The notes beneath the pieces were generated by a model, which worked only from the letters and a program-made list of their open reading frames with translations, did no database searches and was not told the DNA's origin. Of a DNA stretch of 64,000 nt, positions 48,721 through 59,665 are shown piece by piece (position 1 is the stretch's first letter; each line of letters starts with the position of its first letter). The stretch lies in the NCBI GenBank assembly GCA_011009095.1, contig VTPC01091013.1, forward strand, positions 1-64,000, written 5' to 3'. The DNA is from Ignelater luminosus (Eukaryota; Arthropoda; Insecta; Coleoptera; Elateridae). Both the position numbers and the translations under genes were made by a program.

Positions 48721-49164
48721 TGGTACCGGTTTTGACTTTCAGTTGTGAATCGTGAACAAAAGAAAATGTGAAAATTATAATAAGGATCCCATCTTTTTAT
48801 AATTTCATCCATCATGGATTTGAAACAACCCGTTTTTCCCTACATAACATCAATTTCAAAGCAACAATTTATATCTAACCGCAAATACAAACAACAGCAG
48901 AATACGAAAGCTCTTTTTAAAATGCTGAGTAAAAGGCTGGAAGCAAACGTCACACTGATGGATGCTGGGCAACCGTTCAGAAAGCTTGTGCTGTAAATGC
49001 GACCACTTGCTACTTCCTGCTGCACACAAGCATTGTCCTAGAGTACTAATCACCATGATGCGATGCCAATGAAAAAGCTCCTCACATGTCAACCAGTCAA
49101 AAGTTTATTCATTGTCACTCTGGTTCCAGTGAGATATAAGAAAACTAAGTACAAATTTGACAAT

Positions 49165-49545
49165 ATTATATTATAAATGTTCGAAGTAGTCCCCCAAAAT
49201 ACTGATAAATTGTTGTATCAATCAAGTTTCCGAAAAAAATTTTCGTCCCTAAAGGTGTTTCTTCAGATTAAAAAACAGTATGTACTAGTTTGCAATGACT
49301 GTGCGCTGTTCTTCTAAGTTAATGGCTTTGACTAAACTGGTGCTTCTAAAAAAAAAACGGCGTACATAGCTTTTTTCACGGCGTGTTGCTTTTTTGGAGC
49401 TGTCGGTGTTGGATCATCTTCATTAATTACACGTAATTCCTGTCGAGTTGGAGTATCATAAAATGGTATGTAGTACGTCTCATCACCTATCACAATTTTG
49501 GAAATAATCCGATGACCACCATTTTCTAACATGTTCAGAGTTTCC
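49165..49545 (-). mobile_element. mariner-like transposase relic, catalytic part
   Basis: Minus strand reads SRETLNMLENGGHRIISKIV, then GDETYYIPFYDTPTRQE and KKAMYAVFF, the first-Asp block (V/I-GDET) of mariner-like transposases, then LVKAINLEEQRTV in a shifted frame. An internal deletion follows, joining to a residual YQYFGGLLRTFI C-terminus. Confidence 0.75.
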
Positions 49546-50947
49546 CTGCTGTGTTACGATGTAACAATTTTATTTTGACGCACCATGTGTATATTCAAAT
49601 TTGATATTCCTATTTTTAATAATTTTCTCATACATTAGATTTTTTATTGACTAGTTCCTTATTTTTATTCAAATCTCTGATTATTCAATTCTCCTAGTGA
49701 CATCTAGGGATTTAAATTTGTATTACGTTAGAATGACTGCGCATGCGCTAGTTTACGAGTCCTCCATGAGCATTATTAACCCTTTTCTTTTCGACCGATT
49801 GTTTGTCTCCAGCTACACGTTGTTTGAGCAGCTCCGATTTGAATTTTAGATAAATTTGATTTTTGTATCCGCTTTATCTTGTCTAATCCTTGATTGTTTC
49901 TATATGATTGCTTTTTCCATACCGTCACCTATCGTTTTCTCGCCGCTTTATCTGTCTATTACCGTATTCACTGCAGTTTCGCTGCAAATATAACCAAAAC
50001 GGCGTGGTCGCCATCTTGATCCGTGGTTTGCAAAGGACTTTATAAATCAAATATCGACCGATTATGGTGAAATGATTTATGAAATATCCCTCTACGTTTG
50101 CTAGCTGATCATCCCAACGCGGAATTCAGAATCAAGGTAGTCATCATTAGATGCACAGTAATATATGACAAGACAAAGAAAGGTATTTATTCCTTGAAAA
50201 TCTACTTGATCGAATACTTATTTATTGGTGCTCAAGCTAGAATTTATCATTTAAGTTGTGTACTATCGAATTAAAATTTATTTAAATATCAATAAAATTC
50301 AGTTTGTTACATGTTCTTATGGTAAGGTTAGTGTTTGACCTTGACCATTACTGTAAAGTGAGTTTTTATTCATATTAGTTCTCGTTTTTAAATTTATGTT
50401 TCTTGACGCATCTCTTTTCTAATGGGATCAGAGAATTTATTGAAATCCAACTGATAAAGTTTAACCAACAATTTTGTATTTTTATCATAATTTTGCTCAG
50501 TGTCTAAATATTTTGATTTATCGTTATTCACATTTTTTAAATCCTATTGATATTGTTATGAAGGCCTTCAAGGGTTATTGTTTTGCACTGTTAAGGTAAC
50601 AACCATTATGTAAACCATATAAGATGAATGTTTTACCTTTTTTTTAAAAACCTTAGGTGTGTAACGTTTGTAGGTTTATCAAAACATAATTAAATAATAT
50701 TACTGTATGTCTTATCTTTTATTTTGTTGAGCATTTGAAAGTACCTTTATCTTGTTTGTGCCTGGTGTTTGGTTTTTCCTCTTAGAATTTCCTTTAGATT
50801 TATAAAAAAAGACGGGTGGCATCTCTGAGGACATTATAGCAGGAGGTTCTCATGATTTCTTATAATTTGAAAGAGATCTTGGGGTCTCACATTAAGTCAG
50901 TATTAAAATCTTAAGCTTAAAACTGCTACAGCTGATTCTCATACGTT
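49546..50947. other. insertion splitting a mariner relic, promoter-like motifs
   Basis: About 1.4 kb separates two adjoining parts of one mariner-like transposase. The right-hand part ends LTKFQKS at about 50950 and the left-hand part starts SRETLN at 49545, so this block is probably an insertion. It contains a perfect GCGCATGCGC palindrome (49739-49748, NRF-1/Ewg type) and CGCCATCTT (50009-50017, YY1-like reversed), motifs typical of TATA-less promoters. No coding sequence or clear termini were seen. Confidence 0.45.
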
Positions 50948-51300
50948 ATGATTTTTGGAATTTCGTTAAATGGTGTGGTACCCAGCCACAAACAACTTTC
51001 TTCATCCGCAGTTCCTCATGTAAAATTTTTAAAACTGCTGCGGATCCAATCCGTAATATTCTCTGGATTGTACTATATGTGCAGTGTGTGTCTTCGGCAA
51101 TCATGCTCTATACACGAGCAACATTTTCTGAAGTGATCGCAGTTTTCGGTTTTGTTTCACGTGGTTCGTCAATTAAGAAACTCCGACCTTGTTTAAATTC
51201 AGCAAACCACTGATAAATGGTTGCCCTTGAAGGCTTCTATTCGTCAAAAGCTAAAGTTGGGCGTTCCATGTATTGTTTTTCATCTAAACCGCACTTAAAA
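50948..51300 (-). mobile_element. mariner-like transposase relic, N-terminal part
   Basis: One minus-strand frame with two stops: LDEKQYMERPTLAFDE, IYQWFAEFKQGRSFLIDEPR, TYSTIQRILRIGSAA and WVPHHLTKFQKS. This is the HTH region of a mariner-like transposase, truncated where the 49546-50947 block begins. Confidence 0.75.
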
Positions 51301-51949
51301 TCGTTAGTAGATTAGTGCACGAAAATTCCCTCTACTCAATTCCATGACGTTTACAAACTAAATAATTTTTGTTTCTAGCACACATGATTGGCATGTAATG
51401 ATATTGCACGACTGAGACACCTGATAAATAGGTTTCCTTAACATAATATCATTTTACCTAAGTATGCACACATTTCTACGTATCTCACGTCATACGTCAA
51501 CCAATCTGGAGCTTTTCCACTAGCATAACATCGCCAAGATAACTGCTGCTGGATACAAGCATTGTATACGTCTTTAGCAAAGAAACGAACCATTGTGGAA
51601 GTAAGAGACAAGGCAACAATAAACAAGTGACTCAAATCTGACTTTGACATTGATGTTGACGATTACCAACGAAACAAAAATTTTTTACTGTTCGATGTTC
51701 TAGTTAGAACTCAAAGTGGACAGTTCACAATTCAAAAATTCCAATACTAAGACGTCAAGAAGTTGAATTTAACAAAAAAGGCGGCTGTCTCGCTAGGACG
51801 GGTGCAATGACACTTTTTATGGGACCGGCATTTTTAAAAGTTACATAGCAGAAGAAGTCCGTAATTGAGAAAAGGAGCACTCTGCAAAAGGACTGAATTA
51901 CTTATCAAACTCCCTAAGTCCGACCTCAGACTATTATTAGGTCTCCTTT
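51301..51949. other. no gene recognised
   Basis: A minus-strand frame at 51438-51650 is unrecognised. CTGCTG-ATACAAGCATTGT near 51543 resembles 49016-49037 in direct orientation, possibly flanks of one older repeat. Confidence 0.35.
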
Positions 51950-52180
51950 TAGTAAAATATTCGTATACTATATGCGTTCTCATTTATTGCTCTACTCTTT
52001 ACTCATGCCCAAAGCTCCCAACTAAAGCTTAGTTTGGCAAGTATGTTGATGTTCATTATAACAGTCTGGTAAGTCCGTTCTAAAACTTTTGTTTCCCCTA
52101 GGAGGTAGGCTACTGATAATCTGTAGCTACTCATCAAACTAAGCTTTGGGCATGAGTAAAGAGTAGAGCAATAAAACAAC
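51950..52180. mobile_element. hairpin MITE copy
   Basis: Stem arms ATTGCTCTACTCTTTACTCA at 51995 and, reversed, at 52172 continue into GCCCAAAGC and AGCTTAGTTT blocks, giving an arm of about 37 bp around a loop of about 100 bp. A diverged relative lies at 44705-44800. Confidence 0.7.
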
Positions 52181-52317
52181 GCATAGACACCAAACCTGCA
52201 GTAAGAATTGATTTATTACAGACAAATCTCTAATATAAGTTAATATCAACAGAAGAAAGTATAGAAAAAGAGTACTTCGAAATAAAAAATGTATACGATT
52301 ATTTCAATCTAAGTATA

Positions 52318-54533
52318 GGCCAGTCAATACAGACAAGTCATCGCAAAAATTAGGATAGTTCTGATTTTTTAATATGTTGTTAGGACCCCTAAGGGTAGTA
52401 TAAATCCAGATTTGCAACCCCAAAAAACCTGTGCTACCTGCGTAGTGGCCAAAAAAGCGAAATTCTCGCACTTGTTTTGGTTTTTTGATCATATCTCTTA
52501 CACTATCGTTCTACCGAAAATGTTATTCATATCTTTTTTAAAGTAGATTAAATGTCCTACAATCTAAGACTATGATAGACTCTGTACGTCCATTAGTTAC
52601 CGAGATATGGCCTTTAAAAGATTGGCAATTTTTTTTTGTTTTTGTTTTTCTGCAATCTTCGTCGTCGTCGTTGTCGTCCACGTCCATATCAAGTGCCGAA
52701 CATGTTAGACTCGCTTTTCGGCAAGTGCAGGCCCCAGAGCACCCTTTTTTTGCACTTGCGCGACAGCATTTTCAGGAGCAATTGAGAGACTGGGGCCATT
52801 GTCGTAGTGATGGTAAGTAGTCCTAGATCGCTGGTAGACTAACTCCAGTCGTTTAGGTTTTTTTCCACACCCAACCATTTCTGTGCTTGATAGTAAGTGC
52901 GAAACGCGCGGTACTTTGCAGCGTCTTTCGTGGGAGGGGGAGAGGAGGCGAGTAAGGTTCACTTTGGCTGTAGCTGCTGACTTGACAAAGTTCGTGTAAC
53001 GGAGGCTATTTAGAGACTCAGCGTCATCTCCTCCATAGATAGCCGCGAGGAGCTTCTCACCAGCTGTGGTTATCGCCTCCTGGTTGAAATTTGGTTGCTA
53101 AAATATTTTTGTCAGCTCTGTCAAGTGGGGTTTTTTCTGGAAAACGCCGCACCATTTTGTTTTCCTCTTCCAGAATAGGGCAAAGGTGGTGTCACAGTCA
53201 CTGAAAGCGTAAAAAACTAGCGCTAATCTTTGTGGGTATTCAAGGTCTCCATAGGCGAATGAGATGGTGGAAAAATGGATACACCCAGACGCACCTCTGT
53301 CGCTTTTTTGGAAGTACACATTCTTAGAGGTAGAACCCAAGCCATTAAGCAGGACCAATAAATCCGCATTCTCCCCAATCACTATGACATTTTCATAGAA
53401 TAAATTCTTAGAGAAAGCAGTTCTGACGATATCTGCGTCAGCGTCTTCTGAAGACTGTTTGGTTAATCCGCTGTTTATTGAACTCAGTGCAGACCATTTT
53501 AATCAGACGGAGTTTGTTTTGGTCATTGGCAAGTACTTTTTCTTGGAGTACTTTAATTAGTGTCGACTCCTCAAATTGTATTACACTGGTAGAGAGAGCA
53601 GCATAGCGACGCAAACGTTCAGCTGTCTTTGTGCTCCTAAAGGCTACATCCTTTTGGTACCTGTCGAAAACTATTTCTCTCAAAATGGTTGAATACGTAT
53701 CCTGCCACAATTGCCCTGACTAAGCCATTGCAATGCGAAACAACCTTGTGAATCGGATAACCACCATCCACCAAGACGAATGTTGTGTTTCCTGCGATAA
53801 TGTTGTCAGGAAGTAGAGTGAATGACGAGTAAAAGAATGACTTTGTTCCTTTTCGCATTCCGTCTTCAGTGAAAAGTGATAATGGGTATGGCGCCAGTTC
53901 ATACTCAAAGTCTTTCTTCAATTGCTCATCTAATTTTTTGGTGATGCAGACCCTCTGGAAAATCGTAAGAGCGTCTACATCAACTCTCTTATTGACCACT
54001 TTCACTGAGCTGGTGATGGTTGCCAAGGTGTTCACTTTTTCCTTCCGTTTAAACTTTACCGTCGCAAACGTGGTACCAACAATTTGCTTCACGCCTTCAG
54101 CTCCCAGTTCTTGGGCCAAGTGGAAGTTGATCTCAGCACCTTCAACAATTTCACGAGCGATGGAAAGTAGATGGTCAGTCAGTGGGAATGGAGGGTGGGT
54201 ACTGAACCACGTCTTTAGAAGAAAGAGGACATTATCTTTTTATTGGAATTAATTCTTTATAATTTCGTATTTTTCTATCGCCTCCAGACAATTTTAGCAA
54301 CAAATCAAGGCTTGTCGAGCGATAAAATCTAGGAAATAAAAATGCATTTAACAAGGGTGTTCTGGTACTTGGCCATTTTTGAGAAAACTATTTGGTCTGC
54401 TAGTTAAATTTCCTAAAAATTCTTGTCGATAGCTAAGTTTTTTTTGCCAATATTTAGCCCCACACATGATCAAAATTAGAACTACCCTAATTTTTACGAT
54501 GTTTGCCTTTTTTTATGTCGATATTGACTGGCC
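52318..54533 (-). mobile_element. TA-flanked TIR element with PIN/FEN1-like nuclease (2216 bp)
   Basis: Ends GGCCAGTCAATA on both sides (inverted), with a second shared block AAAAATTAGG(A/G)TAGTTCT about 30 bp in. TA lies at 52316-52317 and 54534-54535. The only substantial coding content is the minus-strand nuclease-like gene at 53100-54240; no DDE transposase was seen. Either the nuclease gene belongs to the mobile unit or it was captured by a non-autonomous element. Confidence 0.75.
53100..54240 (-). pseudogene. PIN/FEN1-like nuclease-family gene, frameshifted
   Basis: Frames read in order: TWFSTHPPFPLTDHLLSIA, QIVGTTFATVKFKRK, YELAPYPLSLFTEDGMRKGT and FVLVDGGYPIHKVV (first Asp). A frameshift near 53700 is followed by REIVFDRYQKDVAFRSTKT (second Asp), then a frameshift near 53440, SSEDADADIV, IVIGENADLLVLLNGL and FYAFSDCDTTFALF. 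Spacing of acidic residues parallels PIN/FEN1-type nucleases (D, D, E-D-AD, E-D/N-xDLL, CD). The usual ED before the DLLVLL block reads EN here. Homologous uncharacterised, multicopy proteins occur in insects, cnidarians and fish as remembered. Inactive as it stands. Confidence 0.7.
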
Positions 54534-54535
54534 TA

Positions 54536-57500
54536 GTATGTATAGATTTTATAAAGAGTATGTACAAAATTATTCGATTGAAGTATGTACTCATACTTTA
54601 GTCTGATCTTTTAAACCATACATGGGTGCCGGTGCCAATTTGGTTCCTGCAACACGTTCGTATATTTTAACTATCAGAAACACATTATTTTGATCAGATA
54701 TTTGCTCTGAAGTTAGTTTCTGCTGATAAATCTGTCTTTATAGGAGCCAACCAGCCAGGTCTTCTAAACTATACTCTTCATTACCGGTCTGTGCAAATGA
54801 TTTCCTAACAGTCCTACAGTCAACTGAACTTTGGATGCTACAGGTCTCAAGGCTATTTCTTGGTTTTTTAATTTCTGATCTACTTAAACCCAACAATGCT
54901 ACCATTTCCTAGGTCAATTTCCTGATACGTTGTGCTATAACCAATTCTTTTCAGGAATCAAAACCTCTTTAATGAGAAACGACTTGAATTTACATCATGG
55001 TAACTAAAGTCAGATACATCGATAAGGCTGATCTCAATGATTGGATATCCCCCTATGATTCCCTAAATGATAGTTTACTCTGGTAACTTAAGTCAACTAA
55101 AGAAGTGTCCATCCTCAAGAAAATAACATCTAATTTTACTAAATCACTAAATTGAATATATTTCTATGATCTACCTGCAAAATTTACCAAACCTTTCTAA
55201 ATTGTTTTTTTATATCCTACTCATGCCAATTTACAAAGTCACTCTGATTCCTTAAGAGGATAGTGACTTAGGTCCATAGGCATAAACTCAAGTTCACCAA
55301 AAGTTTGGGTATGTCTGTCCAGTGTCTTTCTACTAGTTGGATTACAACGTGTAATTTAATATACAACTTGTGATCAAATGTGTTAAATAAAAATTAAATG
55401 GTTTTTGTCTAGTTAGTGTCAAATAAAACAAGCCGTTCAATAAAAAAAATTTCTTCTCCATAACATTAACAAATTTCTATAATCTACCACAGGTCATAAA
55501 AAAAGCTACTGTGGAACTGTGAATGCACTACAGGTGGGCACTAATTGAAGCGTCCCACATTTTCCTCTTAAAAACATTTCAAAATTGGAAATACTACAGT
55601 CTAGTAAGAAAGTTGAGCAGAACAACATTACACGTTATTAATTTATAATATAAAGATATAAATAACATTTACATTCCCTGTAAGTAATGTAACTAATAAA
55701 ATCTAGATAAACAATTCTTGTTTGGATTATATTCTAAACTGTTCTTACCACCAAATTTAACAGACATTATAAGTTGAACAAAATTAATTTATCAAAGTCA
55801 ACTAAACCCAGTCATGAGAAATCAAATCAGGATAACAATTAGTGGCAAACTAAATTTGCAGAAATAATAATTCTATGATACGATTCACACGCTAACAAAG
55901 TTCATTGTTTATCAAGAATGTCGAATATCAAAGATGATGTTTGCAGCGACAAATTCAGGGTGTCTTTAAAATTCTTGAGATAAAATCAAACTTTATTAGT
56001 AATAATAATAATAATAAATTATTATCTATAATATATCTCTCACAGGCAAGTAAATGAAAATGGAAAAATCACAAAAATATAGAGACCTTGTACTAACAAT
56101 AATACAAAAACTTGGGGAGTTAAGAAACTTCCATTTAACTCAAAAGCAATGCATCTCATGAAAAAAGAGTAAAAACAACGTAAATTTCAATTAAGCCCGA
56201 GAATCTGTATTTCAAAAATTATGTCCTATAAAACAATTTGCGGAGAATTAAACTTAAGCTTAATTAATTTGGGTTTAGGAATCTGCTTTATGAACACCCT
56301 CGTTGCTTTCAAAAGAGATGAGGGTAATCTTCAGGTGAACGTCATTTTGACTCCGACTGGATTAATTGATTAAAATCACACTTAATAACAGGCTTCTGTT
56401 TATACCGTATATAGCAAGAGTCGTCAGATTGCAAACAGTACAACTGTTGTTCACAAGACAATCGGTAGTGTCGCTGTGGTTAGAGCTTTTAAATCCACAT
56501 TTACCGTTTTGTCAATTGGTGACTGTAAGGTTCCAGTAAATTCTTTTCTTATTTATTCAAGATTTATGGAAACAATCTTAGTAATGAAATAAATAAATAT
56601 GTAAATTGGATATAAACGTATAAAGAGAACTAAAAGAAACATTAACAAACATAAACTCTCTACCCTTTTTGGGTTTAAATTTCTTTTTCTTTAAGTAAAT
56701 GTTTCGGTTATTTTATTAAGACTTTAAGAAGTTCTAATAAAATCATAACGTAAACTTAATAAATTTATAATTCAAGTTAAACACTCGATTCCCTCGCAAA
56801 AAGGATTCTGCAAACATATTCAGACGTGAAAGAAGTTTTTCCTTTTTAATATGATCCTTGAAGTCTCTTAGGGAAAAGCTATCGAGTTTTGTGTATAGAC
56901 ATCGTTTATTTACAAGAAGTGTATCAGTATCTAAGCGCAACAATCTAGCGGTATCGAAAACAAATTGCAAGGGCAAATTCTCCAGTGTGGCTAATCGGAT
57001 AAAGAAGAGCCACCGCGATACAGAAATTCATTTCCGGGCAAAAATAACAAATCAAACGCCCATTAACCGACAAGCAATTTCGTTCTACATAAGAAAACCT
57101 TTAAGAATATTACGAGGTTGGAGCTTTTGGCGATATCGGCGAAGCGCAGAGGCCACACATCACGGCGCATATCGATCCGCCCCCGCTTTGTAACACTTAC
57201 TATGATCCCCTTCTTTCAACTGCCACCATTTTTCTCGGCGCTTCTTTGTCCATTCTCTTTTTAATCAACGGAGCCAGGCTCAAGAGCTCCTTAACGACCG
57301 TCGACAATTTCATACTGTGGATGCAATTTTGTTTATTTACTTTTTTCACCTTTTGTCTTGGTTTTCTTCAATTTACAGCCTTGACGGTTCCCCTTTGCCC
57401 TGAATTTGCATTAAATATAAAAATTTATTTAATATGAAAACCGCCGAATAACGGTTTGGGTTATGTTGTCACTTGGAAAGTTGACGAAAGCGGGTAACTT

Positions 57501-59665
57501 TAATTCGTCTTGACTTTACGATCTTGGATACGTCCTTCAAACCGACGTTGTAAATTTGGAAGATCTACGCTTCAGTCGTTGTTAATAAAAGAGCAGCAAT
57601 AATAAACGATGTATTTCTTTTTGCTTTTCACTTGAAATTTCAGTTTATTACTTTTTAAAGTTTATCGCTTTACTTTTTTCTTTATTTTCTTCCCAACACT
57701 CGAGATCAAATTCACGTAATGAAACGAAGAACGTATTCTCTTATTAATACTTACTAGAAATTTATTTCTTTTAAAATCAAAAGTTTCAGATCATAAAGAT
57801 GTTCTACGAGCTTCATTTTTCCTCGGGGAAAAGATAATTTGTCATTCCATAGTGAAGTGCATTTTGCTATTTGTGAGTTAAGGGTGTTCGATGAAGGTTA
57901 TTTAGTTTTTGTTAGTTACGTGTCACATTCAGCCTCTAGGATTTGAACTAATAGCGTCATTTTCTTCAGAAAGTAGTTCTTTCAGTGCATAAAGCCGTCG
58001 TCAAAAAATTGAGGATGTAGTTTAGATAACAACTATTATTTTTCACTCGTATTTCACTTTAAATCGGAGCGTTGTCCTGGTCGATGTCCTTTTACTGCAG
58101 TAAGCATCAGCATCAACTGAAAAACAAAGTAATTCATTCTTAAAAATATTCAGTTATTTCCAACGAACAAAATTGAACTGGAAATATTTTGTTTGCCACA
58201 TAAACTTAAAACATTTCTCAAAAAAGAAAGAAAAAAATATTTGTGTAGTTGAAAACAGCGAATTCTCCTTGTAAACTAAAACTGATCTCGGAAAACATAC
58301 ATAGATTTTTCCTTAGCTTGATGCGATGTCGGAATGTTTTACATATTATCCAGAAATTCCTTTTAAAGTTTAGTCTCCTGAGGAAAGCGCAGCGTTCCTT
58401 ACTCTGCGTTAATGTAAGCCATGGATATCCTTGATTTCCCTTTCCTACTTTCTTTTGATCCTTTTGGAGATTTAAAATTCCGTGGTTGTGGCTGCAAACA
58501 CTGTGTAATAAGGTCAAGACTGTTTCTCTGTGAAAAATTATCACATTTATTTGGCCTGTCTTTATATGAGGTTATTCGTATAAATCACAAGTTGTGTGCA
58601 GTGCCGTTATCTAGCCAATTTCAATATCAAATCGAATCTGAGGATAGTACGATTTATTTTTATGGAGCCCATTAGCCAGAATATGAGGTTAATGTTAAGT
58701 TGGTGATGCTATTCATTTATCTTATACGCGACGTAATGGTTTTCAATGACACATTTTCAAGGTTTTTAAGGGAAATATTTGTCTGGAAATAAAAATAGGT
58801 CGAAGTCATTTTTTTATTGTAAAATATGTCTCCCATAAGGATATTTTATAAAAAAGTGTCTAGAATTCTTTAATTTACAATTTATCAATAACGGGCTGTT
58901 TTATATTTTTGTTACACATTTTATGAATTATTACAACGGTTTTGATTAATGATTTGCGTATAATACTTGTATTTGCTCAGTAAATCTAGAGATCTTGATT
59001 TGTTGTTTTTTAGGCGTCATAAGCAAAATTAAAAATTTCTCATTTTGCAAAAATTGCTGTCACTGCTTTTAAATATTTGAAAACGGTTAGCATGGCATTT
59101 ATGATGGGTCATTATCAGAGAATATAATGACATATTTAAAAACTCTTTAAATTCTCTTTCTGATGGTTGCTAGACCAACTGTAACTTTCACTAACAAAAA
59201 AGCATGTATGGTAACAATACGTTGTAGTCTCTGGAAATGTCCTTACGTACATTCGTAGTAGGTAAATGTTTCTGTTTTGAAGAGAGAAAAACGATAGCAC
59301 TTTCAATTTTTTCTTGTAGCTGGAAAATAAAAGAAGATCGACAATTCTCGTTTTACCAATGAATTCGTCTTAGAAAATCAGAACAATATGCTGCAAACCT
59401 CATTGCTTTATTCCTAATAATAACCGAGATATCCCATTAATACATCTAAAATGATACACACTGTATACTTTAGGCGCGCGATAGCTTGATTATTCCAATA
59501 TTTATAAATTTTATAAATTCCTGCTTTTATTGAACAAGCAAGTTCTGCACAATCTGGCGATGGAAAACACCTCAAAACAGTATGCAGACTGGGTCTACAT
59601 TCTCGGGCATGTTAGTGAGGTCAAAACACATAGCATAAAAAGGAAGACTGAAGACTTTCGCAACT
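54536..59665. other. no gene recognised; microsatellite and MITE end
   Basis: Contains an AAT microsatellite (56000-56018), a GC-richer patch at 57110-57190 with no supported exon, and at 59463 a CAGTGTGTATCATTTTAG end (reversed, TA at 59464-59465) of a truncated MITE extending left. 54700-55330 has retroelement-like base composition but no motif. Probably part of the upstream Sema-1a intron. Confidence 0.4.

Noticed and set aside
54700..55330. Possible BEL/Pao or gypsy polyprotein remnant
   Set aside because: Suggestive composition only; no catalytic motif or long terminal repeats found.
56858..57193. Plus-strand 111-codon frame, basic
   Set aside because: No family resemblance and no splice or regulatory context; overlapping minus-strand frames are similar in quality.
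58030..58140. Possible small minus-strand exon starting MLMLTAVKG after a TTTTCAG acceptor, considered as a Sema-1a signal-peptide exon
   Set aside because: It ends in a stop without a convincing donor and does not resemble a signal peptide joined to a sema domain.
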